Positions 1 to 8,710 of a DNA stretch of 64,000 nt are shown here, piece after piece; the stretch's first letter is position 1; each line of letters begins with the position of its first letter. The notes beneath the pieces are model-generated. The model did not search any database, had not been told where the DNA came from, and worked only from the letters and a program-made list of their open reading frames with translations. The DNA is from Sporolactobacillus sp. CQH2019 (GTDB lineage: Bacteria > Bacillota > Bacilli > Bacillales > Sporolactobacillaceae). The stretch spans positions 67,942 to 131,941 of the forward strand of contig NZ_JARAJZ010000002.1 in assembly GCF_028765345.1 (NCBI RefSeq), read 5' to 3'. Both the position numbers and the translations under genes were made by a program.

Positions 1-682
1 TAACCTGCTTAATCATGGAGAGATCGACCGAACACATCTTTTCGGAATAAGCCACATCGTAATCGAAAGAAATTTTTTTGAGTGAGCATTCCGATGAAAT
101 CAGAGAAATCAGGGACGTGCAGACTTGATCAGGCAGCATCTGCTTTTTCTTAATTTGTTTTTTTGAAAGGGTCAGAAAGCTTTCAAGAATTGCGTGCATG
201 CGGTCTATTTCGGAAATGATCGTTCTTTTATATTTATCAAATTCCTGTGTATAGTCGGATAATTGCACAAACCCCTTGATCACGGTCAGCGGATTTCTCA
301 GCTCATGGGCAAACTCTGCCGCAAGACGGGTAATCATTGCAGTGTGGTAGGCGGCAATATATATTTTCCCGTCTTTGCTGAATCCATTGTAAAGGGTGCC
401 TACGCCGTTGTTTTCAACCCGATCATCCAGCAGCGCGGCAACAATGTCATCGCTTTCCATGATGGTTTTGAGGTAATTTCTGCTCTCTGTCCGGACATGT
501 TCCGTAAAAAAGTCCAAGAAGCAATCTCCAAAGCGATCAACCATAACTTTGCCATTTCTATTGCAATCTAAAATACGACCTTCGGGAGTCAGGCAGAAGC
601 GCATTTCCAATGACAGTTGATTCTCGAACAGGTCTTTCTCAGAAACGGATAGAAAGGATTCATGATATATGATGGTTATCAC
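1..682 (-). CDS. Sensor histidine kinase, cytosolic PAS-type (3' end cut by window edge)
   Basis: This would autophosphorylate on histidine and pass phosphate to a response regulator. I translated 227 codons from GTG at 682; the catalytic ATPase domain lies beyond the window. Residues about 10-120 read as a PAS-like sensor and contain no membrane segment. The dimerisation/phosphoacceptor motif FAHELRNPLTVIKGFVQL is at about 130-147, and is close to that of Bacillus sporulation kinases. The GTG directly abuts an AAGAGGA ribosome site, which is tighter than usual, and ATC or ATA codons a few bases on sit at a better distance, so the start is uncertain. The kinase class is firm; a sporulation or phosphorelay role is inference. 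Confidence 0.8.
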   Translation of the reverse strand, partial: MITIIYHESFLSVSEKDLFENQLSLEMRFCLTPEGRILDCNRNGKVMVDRFGDCFLDFFTEHVRTESRNYLKTIMESDDIVAALLDDRVENNGVGTLYNGFSKDGKIYIAAYHTAMITRLAAEFAHELRNPLTVIKGFVQLSDYTQEFDKYKRTIISEIDRMHAILESFLTLSKKQIKKKQMLPDQVCTSLISLISSECSLKKISFDYDVAYSEKMCSVDLSMIKQV

Positions 683-953
683 TCCTCTTTATATTTTACG
701 TTTACGCCCCGTGCACTCTCAACACTCCTTAAAAGACAGTTCGGATTTAAACGTTTAAAAATTCAAACGCTTTTTGTGTGTATTTAAATTATACTTTAAT
801 CAGGAAAAATGATATAGGGCAAACGACCAAAGAATGTTTGACAAGTTTCGACTTTATGGCGGATTCTGTCGATTTTCGCCGATAAATTGCGTGTATTCGT
901 CTGATTCGGCCGGCATAGGCTATGGTGAATGTTTCATCAAAAAATGAATTGGA

Positions 954-1229
954 GTGGAGAATGTGCATCCCATGATTCAGCAGATCGTCAATCAGCGGAT
1001 TAATCAAGTCACGGCGGAAGAGCTTTACCGGCAGGCCGTTCAATACGGGATCCCGATCTCAAAAAATCAGGCCGCCAGGGTGGCCGGCCGTGTGCACGGA
1101 AAAAACATTAATCTGTTTGATCCCGCGGATCAAAGGAAACTGCGCCGGATTCTTGTTGAGGAATTAGGACCGAAACTGGCCGAAGACCTGAACCGGCGCT
1201 TTGAAGATCTGATGATAAAGTATCAGTGA
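954..1229 (+). CDS. yqfT: YqfT-like DUF2624 protein
   Basis: Small basic soluble protein of unknown function, 91 aa or slightly less. It is recognised by position (yqfT lies beside nfo in B. subtilis) and by pattern: an N-terminal helix (IVNQRINQVTAEELYRQA), then a segment like a helix-hairpin domain with GIPISKNQA and KNINLFDPADQ. Three in-frame starts are possible: GTG 954, GTG 963 and ATG 972. GGAGTGGAG just upstream best fits GTG 963. It is transcribed toward nfo and shares the hairpin at 1279-1308 with it. Confidence 0.7.
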   Translation: MENVHPMIQQIVNQRINQVTAEELYRQAVQYGIPISKNQAARVAGRVHGKNINLFDPADQRKLRRILVEELGPKLAEDLNRRFEDLMIKYQ

Positions 1230-1278
1230 TCGCACGAAAAGAGCCATGAGACAGAACAACTTTCTGATGTCCTTACAA

Positions 1279-1308
1279 AATAAACCGGAGTTTCTCCGGC
1301 TTATTTTA
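1279..1308 (+). terminator. Bidirectional terminator between yqfT and nfo
   Basis: CCGGAG (1285-1290), a TTT loop and CTCCGG (1294-1299) form the stem, extended by AATAA and TTATT on the two sides. It ends in TTATTTTA. It lies between two convergent genes and could serve both. Confidence 0.65.
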
Positions 1309-1342
1309 CATATTCCTAAGGCGGCGCGGCGAACAATCGACC

Positions 1343-2248
1343 TTAACCGGCGAGAATATCCTCAAGCAGATGAGCGTTAAAATGCCCGGCCTTCAGCATG
1401 GCGATTTCATACTTATAGGGCGGTTTCTTATTCTTTGTATCCGCGCCGGCACGGACATACGGAGTCTCCAGTATTTTCGGCAGTGCTTCCAGCTGCGGGT
1501 GGTGAACGATGGCATTCAGCGGCTCAAAGCCGATCGTACCCAGGCCGATGTTGGCATGCCGGTCCTTTCGGGCTCCCAGGGGATTCTTGCTGTCATTCAC
1601 ATGAATCACTTTAATCCGGTCCGCTCCGATTATTTTATCAAATGTGTTCAGAACCCCGTCGAAATCATGAGCCACATCATAACCGGCGTCATTCGTATGA
1701 CATGTATCGAAGCATACGGACAGTTTCTCATTCAGCCGGACACCGTCTATAATTTGCGCAAGCTGTTCAAAGCAGAAGCCGCATTCGCTTCCCTTTCCGG
1801 CCATCGTTTCCAGTGCGATCTGAACTGTATCGTCCTCTTCAAGCACTTCATTCAGCCCTTCGATAATTTTTGCAATGCCGGCCTCGACACCCGCCCCGAC
1901 ATGTGCACCGGGATGAAGCACAATCTGCCCGGCACCGATCGCTGCCGCCCGATCGATTTCCTTGCGCAGAAAGGATACGCCGAGAGAGAAGGTTTCCGGC
2001 TTGACCGTGTTGGCGATATTTATGATATAAGGCGCGTGGACGACCACTTCTTCAATATGGTGCGCCTCCATATGTGCCCGGCCCGCTTCAATATTCAGCT
2101 TCTCGATCGGTTTTCTTAACGTATTCTGCGGGGCTCCGGTATAAATCATCATAACTGTCTCATCATAAGCCGCCGCCTCTTCACTCGCCCCGAGAAGCAT
2201 TTTAGAGCCGGACATATGAACATGCGATCCTATCTTTAACAAAGACAT
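1343..2248 (-). CDS. nfo: Endonuclease IV (AP endonuclease)
   Basis: Cleaves DNA 5' of abasic sites in base excision repair and uses a trinuclear zinc centre in a TIM barrel. The family metal-binding segments are present in order: GSHVHMSG near the N-terminus, [48 protein letters not shown] and a C-terminal LETP. The length of 301 aa fits the family. ATG 2248 directly touches the AGAGGGG ribosome site. TTG 2242 would give a start resembling B. subtilis Nfo (MLRIGSHV) with better spacing. In B. subtilis cshB lies next to nfo; it is absent here. Confidence 0.95.
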   Translation of the reverse strand: MSLLKIGSHVHMSGSKMLLGASEEAAAYDETVMMIYTGAPQNTLRKPIEKLNIEAGRAHMEAHHIEEVVVHAPYIINIANTVKPETFSLGVSFLRKEIDRAAAIGAGQIVLHPGAHVGAGVEAGIAKIIEGLNEVLEEDDTVQIALETMAGKGSECGFCFEQLAQIIDGVRLNEKLSVCFDTCHTNDAGYDVAHDFDGVLNTFDKIIGADRIKVIHVNDSKNPLGARKDRHANIGLGTIGFEPLNAIVHHPQLEALPKILETPYVRAGADTKNKKPPYKYEIAMLKAGHFNAHLLEDILAG

Positions 2249-2384
2249 CCCCTCTTTTCTTCACTTATTTTAGCATAATTGTCCGAATTTGCCTCCTGCC
2301 GCCCTCCTTCCCATTATTCACGGATCGTCGTTTGTCACATACACTGGATATCAGCGAAATATACGATGAAGGGAATGAAAAAAC

Positions 2385-3008
2385 ATGCCGCCGTTTCAGC
2401 AAGGACCACCGCCGATGTTCCGGGGCATGCCCTCATTTCTTTCTCCGCCGGCGCCGCCGACCCAGGGATTCCCTTCGCTTTTCCGGGGCATGTCTTCCTC
2501 TATGTCGAGAATGCCTGTGGCCCCTTCTTCAGGAACAGGCGGACTTTCCAATCTGCTCTCAATGCTGTCTTCCGGAGCAGGGCAGTCAGGAAGCGGAATC
2601 AATTTTTTCGGCATGCTTGCCAATGCCCAGAAAGCGATTCAGACGGCACAAACCGTTCTTCCGATGTTCCAGCAATTCGGGCCGCTGATCAAAAACGCTC
2701 CGGCCATTATCAGCGTTCTGAAAAGCATGCAGTCCTCCGAAGAAACGGCTTCCAAAGAGACGGAGGAGTCCGAGAAGGAGACAGAAGAGGAAGAAGAGAC
2801 AGACGGAGCAGAAGAAACGGGCGAAACAGAAAACGAATCCAAGAAAAAGCAGAACGAATCGAAAAATAAGCGAAAAACGAAACGAAACGAGACAAAAAAA
2901 AACGTTCCCAACCGGGAAAGAAAAAATAAATCTGTGAAAAAAAAGCGGATCTCGTGGGACAGCGAAGACTTCGAGACCAGGCCTTCACGGCCGCGTATGT
3001 ACATTTAA
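2385..3008 (+). CDS. yqfQ: YqfQ-like low-complexity protein
   Basis: Unknown function; 207 aa in three compositional blocks. Residues 1-45 are rich in proline, methionine and phenylalanine ([17 protein letters not shown]). Residues 55-115 form a hydrophobic helix-rich core ([38 protein letters not shown]). After residue 115 there is an acidic Glu-rich stretch, then a strongly basic Lys/Arg/Asn tail ending in RPRMYI. This layout and its place before ispH match the YqfQ/VrrA family. A possible sporulation-type -10 (CATACACT, 2338-2345) lies 40 bp upstream, without a convincing -35. The opposite-strand reading frames here are composition artefacts. Confidence 0.75.
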   Translation: MPPFQQGPPPMFRGMPSFLSPPAPPTQGFPSLFRGMSSSMSRMPVAPSSGTGGLSNLLSMLSSGAGQSGSGINFFGMLANAQKAIQTAQTVLPMFQQFGPLIKNAPAIISVLKSMQSSEETASKETEESEKETEEEEETDGAEETGETENESKKKQNESKNKRKTKRNETKKNVPNRERKNKSVKKKRISWDSEDFETRPSRPRMYI

Positions 3009-3029
3009 GGCATCCCTTCTGCAACTTCG

Positions 3030-3058
3030 TTGTGTTCTCGAATCGGCTCCATTATAAT
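3030..3058 (+). promoter_or_regulatory. Sigma-A promoter of ispH
   Basis: -35 TTGTGT (3030-3035), a 17-bp spacer and a perfect -10 TATAAT (3053-3058). The ispH start codon follows 45 bp later. Confidence 0.6.
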
Positions 3059-3103
3059 GAAGCAGAGAAAAGACGAAGTTCTTCAGATCGGAGAGATAGA
3101 TAT

Positions 3104-4087
3104 ATGAAAGTGATCAAGGTTTCACCCCGGGGCTATTGTTACGGTGTGGTTGATGCATTGGTGATCGCGAAGAAAGCAGCCATGAATGAAGCATTGCCGA
3201 AGCCGATTTATATATTGGGCATGATTGTCCACAACCACCATGTGACCGAAGCGGTCAAAGAAGAGGGCATCATCACACTTGATCGTCCGGGAAAGAAACG
3301 GATCGACCTCTTGCAGGAAATCGACCACGGAACCGTTATTTTTACCGCACACGGCGTTTCACCGGAAGTGCGGATTCTCGCTGAAAAAAAAGGACTGACG
3401 ACAATCGACGCTACCTGTCCCGACGTCACGAAGACACACGATCTGATCGAGAGGAAGAAAAAAGAGGGCTATCACGTCATTTACATTGGAAAAAAGGGGC
3501 ATCCGGAACCCGAAGGCGCGATCGGCGTCGCCCCCGATAGTGTCCACCTTGTTGAAACCGTTGAAGATTTAGATAAGCTCAACCTTGACGCAGAAAAAAT
3601 CATCATCACGAACCAGACAACGATGAGTCAGTGGGACGTACGTGAAATCATGAATGACATTAAAAAGAAATATCCGCAGGCGGAGACGGCCAATGAAATC
3701 TGTCAGGCGACTCAGACGCGCCAGGAGGCTGTAGCCACCCAGGCGAAAGAGGCCGACCTCCTGATTGTAGTCGGCGATCCGCGAAGCAATAATTCCAACC
3801 GGCTGGCACAGGTTTCTGAAGAAATTGCCCATACGCCGGCCCATCGGATTGCCGACTTGTCCGAGCTGCAGCTAAGCTGGCTGAAAGGCGTCAAGAAGGT
3901 CGCGGTCACGGCAGGAGCATCAACGCCGACGCAGCTGACCAAGGAGGTTATCCTTTTTCTCGATCAATACAATCCGGACAACCCGGAGACCTGGTCGACC
4001 GAAAGCAAGGCAGCAAGGAACAAAAACATCCTGCCCAAGGTCAAAGCGGACCACATCCGGCACCGAAAAGAACCGAGAGAAGCCTGA
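3104..4087 (+). CDS. ispH: 4-hydroxy-3-methylbut-2-enyl diphosphate reductase
   Basis: Last step of the MEP isoprenoid pathway: reduces HMBPP to IPP and DMAPP with a [4Fe-4S] cluster. The start ATG 3104 gives 327 aa beginning [15 protein letters not shown]. The three cluster cysteines are visible in [16 protein letters not shown] and [11 protein letters not shown]. Conserved substrate-binding segments include the histidine in [17 protein letters not shown], and SNNSNRL. The gene has its own promoter, and tract A follows on its 3' side. It corresponds to B. subtilis YqfP. Confidence 0.95.
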   Translation: MKVIKVSPRGYCYGVVDALVIAKKAAMNEALPKPIYILGMIVHNHHVTEAVKEEGIITLDRPGKKRIDLLQEIDHGTVIFTAHGVSPEVRILAEKKGLTTIDATCPDVTKTHDLIERKKKEGYHVIYIGKKGHPEPEGAIGVAPDSVHLVETVEDLDKLNLDAEKIIITNQTTMSQWDVREIMNDIKKKYPQAETANEICQATQTRQEAVATQAKEADLLIVVGDPRSNNSNRLAQVSEEIAHTPAHRIADLSELQLSWLKGVKKVAVTAGASTPTQLTKEVILFLDQYNPDNPETWSTESKAARNKNILPKVKADHIRHRKEPREA

Positions 4088-4674
4088 CGGCCTGATGGCT
4101 CAGAACGTACAAGCCTGCGGATCCCGCCAGCGAAAAAAAGATCCTCGCAGCCTGTCCGAAAGCGATTGACGGCACAGCCGGGGCGGCTTCCTCTTTTAAG
4201 AGGTCATTTCTCTGATTTCAGAGATGCGGATTTCCCCTGTCCGCCGGCCGTTCAATGGAGACGGGCAGTGATCGATGAGCCGATCGGAAAATCGGCGGAT
4301 GTTAAACAGAAAAGGTCCGCAGCCGACCTTCCGACAGGCGATCGCTTGGCACTTGGTAAGGACCCCTGCCTATTCCTCTGAATGTTCATGCGAACGGCAA
4401 TTTGTTTTGTTGAAAAAAATCGATATCCTGCGCGGACAGGCATTACATGGCGAAAACACCCGATCTTTTTCTTCGGACCGCTGCGTATTCCTGTAAATCG
4501 CGGTGCGCTGGAAAACGAGAGCGTACAGTTAATCGCTGTATAAAGCAGTAAAGTGCAAAATATTAACAGTAATCGGCAGTAAACGGACCGGAATCAATAG
4601 GTAAATGATCGGAACAGTAATTTATACCCGATTGATTAAATCAACCCACGGCCGGGAGTTTTGGCCGTTTATCG
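4088..4674. other. Intergenic region with a decayed copy of the yqfO terminator
   Basis: No convincing gene. At 4301-4340 the sequence TAAACAGAAAAGGTCCGCAG and the following CCGACCTTCCGACA match the active terminator region at 5121-5154 with few differences. The original GGCCCGC/GCGGGCC stem is degraded here to GGTCC/GGACC (about 4314-4368). These two copies form imperfect direct repeats flanking tract A. A short inverted repeat ACGGCC/GGCCGT lies at about 4649-4669, just before the tract. Confidence 0.5.
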
Positions 4675-4678
4675 GTCG

Positions 4679-4900
4679 ACGCACCGAAATGCCGAAAAGT
4701 CGCTCCGAATCGGGCCAAACTTGCACCGAACCGTTGGGAAGTCGCTCCGAATCAGAAAGGTCGCCCCGAATCCGGTTACAGACGCACCGAAATGCCGAAA
4801 AAGCGCACCGAATCGGGCCAAACCTGCACCGAATCGTCGGGAAGTCGCTCCGAAATAGAAAAGAGTCGCACCAAACAAGAGAGATCGCTCCGAATCCGGC
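4679..4900 (-). repeat. Tract A: array of 11 helically phased 21-bp repeats
   Basis: Eleven copies of GCNCCGAA (the reverse complement of the TTCGGNGC core of tracts B and C) begin at 4681, 4702, 4723, 4744, 4763, 4784, 4805, 4826, 4847, 4868 and 4887. Steps are 21 bp, with two of 19. A higher-order repeat of 103 bp is seen from 4681 to 4784. Linker words are shared with the other tracts, for example TCTGTAACCGGA on the minus strand. The 19-bp steps break any single reading frame, so I do not treat the overlapping open frames as genes. Confidence 0.9.
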
Positions 4901-5125
4901 TACAGTTAGATGCTGTTTTTCGGTCGACGCCGGTGCTTAATCGGTCTTCGAGGGTACATTCGGTTTATCAACCGCGACAGGAAGTTTATCAATTGCTGCA
5001 GAAGTTTGTTCATCACGGAAACGCTCTCCGTTTTTCGAGAGATTGATAGTCCCGGGAAAAGCCGATCATCATTTGACGAACAGCAGAAAAATGAGCTAAA
5101 GAGATACTCATATAAACAAATAAAC
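4901..5125. other. Non-coding flank of tract A
   Basis: No gene seen. On the minus strand the stretch nearest the array (AAGCACCGGCGTCGACC) weakly resembles the sequence that precedes tract C (AAGCATCGGACGGTGC). This may be the same leader in diverged form, but the match is too short to rely on. Confidence 0.35.
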
Positions 5126-5166
5126 AAAAAAGGCCCGCAGCCGATCTTCCGGCAAACGCGGGCCTT
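5126..5166 (-). terminator. Terminator of the trmK-yqfO unit
   Basis: GGCCCGC (5132-5138) pairs with GCGGGCC (5158-5164). On the minus strand the hairpin is followed by TTTTTTGTTT, so it is oriented to end transcription after yqfO. Confidence 0.75.
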
Positions 5167-5173
5167 TCGTTAT

Positions 5174-6295
5174 TCAGATAAACTGGAACGGATTGGTTGC
5201 CGATTCTGAAATAATCACTTCAGTATTGCAGTTTTCTTCTTCAATCACTCGCTGCAGATAAAGCTGAACGCCTTTCTTCATCACCGATTCAATATGATGT
5301 CCTGCGTCGATGACCTTCAATCCGCACAGCAGGGCATCGTGAGCGGTATGGTAGTAGATATCGCCCGTAATCAGCACATCCGCTCCCCGGCTTTTTGCAA
5401 ACGGAATCAGACTGTTGCCGTCTCCGCCCGACACGGCTATCGTCTGTACCTTTTCATTCAGAGGACCGATCGCTCGCAATCCTCCCAGGCCCAGCTTTTC
5501 CTTGACGCTCAGGCAATAGTCGCCGAATGCGATCGGTTCGGGAAGTCTGGCAAGACGGCCGAGCCCGTAAGCCTTGCCTTCATTTTTCAGAGGGTAAACG
5601 TCATAAGCTACCTCTTCATAGGGATGGCTCTCGATCATCTTTTCAATGACTGCGGAAAGCAGGTGCTCCGGCACCACGGTCTCAACTTTTCTTTCGGCAA
5701 CTTTCTCCAGCCTGCCCGGAGTGCCTATAAACGGATGAGTGCCTTCCCCGGGCAGAAAAGTCCCCTCCCCGTCCGACGTAAATGTACAATGGCTGTAGTG
5801 GCCTGTAAAGCCCGCTCCCGCGTCGCCGATCGCGTCTCTGACCGTTTCCAGGTGACTCTCCGGCACATAGACCGCAAGCTTATACAGCGGTTCGCTGACG
5901 GCCGGCTGCAGGATCTCTGTCCCGGCAAGTCCGAGCTGAGAGGCAAGCATGTCGTTGACGCCGCCTTCCGCGATATCGAGATTGGTATGCGCCGCGTAAA
6001 CCGCAATATCATGTTTGATGCATTTCGTGACAATTTTGCCCTGGCCTTCGTCGGACCGTACATTTTTCAGCGGATGGAAAATCACCGGATGGTGCGCGAT
6101 AATCAGGTCCGCCTGTTTCTGCGCCGCTTCATCGGCAACGTTTTCCAGCACATCCAGCGTTACCATGACTTTCTTTATTTTTTTATTCAGAGTCCCGATC
6201 AACAATCCGATTTTGTCATTTTCGTAGGCCAGAGACTTCGGGGCCCATTCCTCGAATCGTTCAATAAGCCGCCGGCCCGAAATCCATTGGTTCAT
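5174..6295 (-). CDS. yqfO: Nif3-like dinuclear metal-centre protein YqfO
   Basis: Nif3/YbgI/YqfO family; molecular function still uncertain (annotated in some genomes as GTP cyclohydrolase I type 2-like). ATG 6295, behind AAGAAGG, gives 373 aa, the same length I recall for B. subtilis YqfO. Metal-binding signatures are ADLIIAHHPVIFHPLK near residue 65, a histidine in AAHTNLDIA, and GDIYYHTAHDA near the C-terminus. The central part, containing ESHLETVRDAIGDAGAG and EGTHPFIGTPG, is the PII-like insert typical of the long YqfO form. It lies downstream of trmK. Confidence 0.9.
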   Translation of the reverse strand: MNQWISGRRLIERFEEWAPKSLAYENDKIGLLIGTLNKKIKKVMVTLDVLENVADEAAQKQADLIIAHHPVIFHPLKNVRSDEGQGKIVTKCIKHDIAVYAAHTNLDIAEGGVNDMLASQLGLAGTEILQPAVSEPLYKLAVYVPESHLETVRDAIGDAGAGFTGHYSHCTFTSDGEGTFLPGEGTHPFIGTPGRLEKVAERKVETVVPEHLLSAVIEKMIESHPYEEVAYDVYPLKNEGKAYGLGRLARLPEPIAFGDYCLSVKEKLGLGGLRAIGPLNEKVQTIAVSGGDGNSLIPFAKSRGADVLITGDIYYHTAHDALLCGLKVIDAGHHIESVMKKGVQLYLQRVIEEENCNTEVIISESATNPFQFI

Positions 6296-6366
6296 GCAAA
6301 AGCCTTCTTTATTCAGGAATTTTATCTTGAGGGAACTCCCGGGCACGCCGCCTGCTCCCGCGTCCG

Positions 6367-7071
6367 CTATCTTTTCAGAACGGCCCCGATCATCTTCAGG
6401 GTCCGGACACAGTCCGCTCTCTTTAATTTCACAGCTTCCGTCTCCTCGCTCTGTTCGAGCGACTGCACAATCATCCGCAGCTTTCTCTCACGCAGCGACC
6501 ATTTCTTCCTAAAGACGGGGGTTTGATTTCTGAGCAGGATCGGCCCCATCATCAATTCCTTATCAGTCAAACGGATTTCTCCCGCCGAAAACCGGCGGGC
6601 TTTAATGATCTCATAAAAATGGGGCGGTTCTTCGACAATGGCTTCGTCAATAATCGTCCAGCCGCCGGAGGCGAGCCACGCACGGCAGACGGCCTCGCGG
6701 ATATTCGGCTGCAGGATCAGCGTTGCCCCTTCCGCAAGCTTCGCACGGCCGCGCTCAAGAATGTCCGCGATCAGTTCCCCGCCCATCCCCGCAATGACAA
6801 TAGCACCGGCTTCCCCGCGTTTGATGACGTCCAGTCCGTCCCCCAGCCGGACAGAAACCGAAGCGGCCATGCCCATGGCCAGGACATTAGAGAGCGATTG
6901 ATTGAACGGGCCTTCTCTTACTTCTCCGGCAATCGCCTGAACAGCTATCCCCTTTTGTACGGCACGGCAGGAAAGATGCGCGTGATCCGCCCCGATATCG
7001 GCCAGCACGGCCCCCTGGGGAATGAACGCCAGGACAGCCTGAAGTCTTTTGGACAAGTGTATCGTTTGCAT
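6367..7071 (-). CDS. trmK: tRNA (adenine(22)-N(1))-methyltransferase
   Basis: Class I SAM-dependent enzyme that methylates A22 of bacterial tRNAs, 234 aa. The Rossmann motif I is ADIGADHAHL at about 24-33. GDGLDV and IVIAGMGGELI follow, and LILQPN is the family's conserved catalytic-region segment. The C-terminal part is a helical coiled-coil-like extension rich in Arg and Glu. In B. subtilis (yqfN) it lies between cccA and yqfO. The cytochrome gene cccA, expected between trmK and sigA, is missing here. Confidence 0.9.
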   Translation of the reverse strand: MQTIHLSKRLQAVLAFIPQGAVLADIGADHAHLSCRAVQKGIAVQAIAGEVREGPFNQSLSNVLAMGMAASVSVRLGDGLDVIKRGEAGAIVIAGMGGELIADILERGRAKLAEGATLILQPNIREAVCRAWLASGGWTIIDEAIVEEPPHFYEIIKARRFSAGEIRLTDKELMMGPILLRNQTPVFRKKWSLRERKLRMIVQSLEQSEETEAVKLKRADCVRTLKMIGAVLKR

Positions 7072-7522
7072 GGGTCACAATCCTTAATTTTAACGCTTGC
7101 GAATTCCATGCTATCTTATCACATTCCGTGAAAATTGCCCAATTTCCGAGCGGACAAAGGTCGGAATCTGTCTGTGTCACGAAAAACTACTGTGTCAATC
7201 GCCGTCGCACGGACGGCGGAGCAGCCGCAAAATCTCAAAAAGACAGGTTTCGCAGTTGCAGTCAGAGAAGAATTAAAAACATCCGCAAATCTTCGCGGCT
7301 GCGAAAAGGCTCCTGTTTGTTTTTGAAAAGGGCAGCCGCGCTGCGGAGGCTCTCTGTTGATAACGTTTTCATTATCGTTTAAAATAGAAAGGTATTCAAT
7401 ATTTATAAAAGCCAAAAATCTGTTTATCGGCTACGGCCGGTCAAATTTTCCGGCGATTATTTGCAAGTCGAATGAAAAGCCATTAAAATGAAAAGTGTAA
7501 AACAGTTCTTTTCCATTTTTAT
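7072..7522. other. Intergenic region between trmK and sigA
   Basis: About 450 bp with no supported gene; B. subtilis carries cccA at this place. Short open frames on both strands lack ribosome sites and family features. The segment must hold the trmK-yqfO promoter, but I cannot place it with confidence. Confidence 0.5.
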
Positions 7523-7556
7523 AAAAAAAAACTCGCCCCCTTTACGGGGAGCAAGC
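7523..7556 (-). terminator. Terminator of the yqxD-dnaG-sigA operon
   Basis: On the minus strand CTTGCTCCCC, a GTAAA loop and GGGGGCGAG form a GC-rich hairpin followed by eight T residues. It begins 14 bp beyond the sigA stop codon. Confidence 0.8.
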
Positions 7557-7570
7557 GGCTTGCCGGGTCT

Positions 7571-8689
7571 TCAGTCCAAAAAGTCTTTCAATTGCTTGCT
7601 TCTGCTCGGATGGCGAAGCTTTCTTAAAGCCTTGGCCTCAATCTGTCTGATACGTTCTCTCGTTACTCCGAAAACCTTGCCGACTTCTTCAAGCGTCCTT
7701 GTTCTGCCGTCGTCCAGTCCGAAACGAAGTCTCAGAACATTTTCTTCCCTGTCCGTCAGCGTATCCAGTACGTCTTCCAGCTGTTCTTTCAAAAGTTCAT
7801 AGGCTGCAGCATCAGAAGGTGCCTTCGCATCCTGATCTTCAATAAAATCGCCAAGATGAGAATCGTCTTCTTCGCCGATCGGCGTTTCCAGCGAGACCGG
7901 TTCCTGAGCGATCTTCAAAATTTCCCTGACTTTGTCCGGGGAGAGGTCCATCTCTTTGCCGATTTCTTCAGGCGTCGGTTCACGGCCGAGATCCTGCAGC
8001 TGCTGCCTTTGGACACGGATCAATTTATTGATGGTTTCCACCATGTGGACAGGAATGCGGATCGTTCTGGCCTGATCGGCAATGGCGCGGGTTATGGCCT
8101 GGCGTATCCACCACGTCGCGTAGGTACTGAACTTGAACCCTTTTGTATAATCAAATTTCTCAACGGCCTTAATCAGCCCCATGTTGCCTTCCTGGATGAG
8201 ATCGAGGAACAGCATGCCGCGTCCGACGTAGCGTTTGGCAATGCTGACGACCAGCCTCAGGTTTGCTTCCGCAAGCCGCCTTTTGGCTTCTTCATCTCCG
8301 GCCTTAATCCGTTTGGCAAGGGCGATTTCTTCATCTGCAGAAAGCAGATCCACCCGCCCGATCTCTTTCAGATACATTCTGACCGGGTCGTTGATCTTGA
8401 CGCCCGGGGGAACGCTGAGATCATTTAAGTCGAATTCTTCTTCCTTGTTCTTTCCATCAGAACTCGGTTCATCGGATTCATCTGCGATGTCGATGCCTTG
8501 ATCGGCAAGCATCTCATAAAATTCATCCATCTGTTCCGGTTCTTGATCAAATGGCGCAAGACGATTCGCAATTTCCTGGTATGTCAGAGAACCCCGCTTC
8601 TTTCCCAATTCAAAAAGCTGTTCTTTTTCTTGATCCACGGTCAGTTCCTGATCTGTTCCTTGATCCGTCCTGCTTGCTTTGCCTGCCAT
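7571..8689 (-). CDS. sigA: RNA polymerase primary sigma factor SigA
   Basis: Housekeeping sigma factor that directs RNA polymerase to TTGACA/TATAAT promoters; 372 aa. Region 1.1 is short with an acidic stretch. Region 1.2 begins at [17 protein letters not shown]. Region 2 has the core-binding and -10 melting sequence [20 protein letters not shown]. Region 4 ends with the -35 helix-turn-helix [20 protein letters not shown]. It is the last gene of yqxD-dnaG-sigA and lies 21 bp after dnaG. Confidence 0.97.
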   Translation of the reverse strand: MAGKASRTDQGTDQELTVDQEKEQLFELGKKRGSLTYQEIANRLAPFDQEPEQMDEFYEMLADQGIDIADESDEPSSDGKNKEEEFDLNDLSVPPGVKINDPVRMYLKEIGRVDLLSADEEIALAKRIKAGDEEAKRRLAEANLRLVVSIAKRYVGRGMLFLDLIQEGNMGLIKAVEKFDYTKGFKFSTYATWWIRQAITRAIADQARTIRIPVHMVETINKLIRVQRQQLQDLGREPTPEEIGKEMDLSPDKVREILKIAQEPVSLETPIGEEDDSHLGDFIEDQDAKAPSDAAAYELLKEQLEDVLDTLTDREENVLRLRFGLDDGRTRTLEEVGKVFGVTRERIRQIEAKALRKLRHPSRSKQLKDFLD

Positions 8690-8710
8690 TTGACCCCCTC
8701 CTTCCGAGTA

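Noticed and set aside
2639-3024. Open frames opposite yqfQ
   Set aside because: They arise from the purine-rich low-complexity tail of yqfQ; their Phe/Ser-rich products are a composition effect.
4605-5046. Overlapping open frames through tract A
   Set aside because: Same reason as for tracts B and C; no ribosome site and no constant peptide repeat.
5294-6526. 410-codon open frame antisense to yqfO and trmK
   Set aside because: It is a shadow of two well-supported genes; no ribosome site and no recognisable domain.
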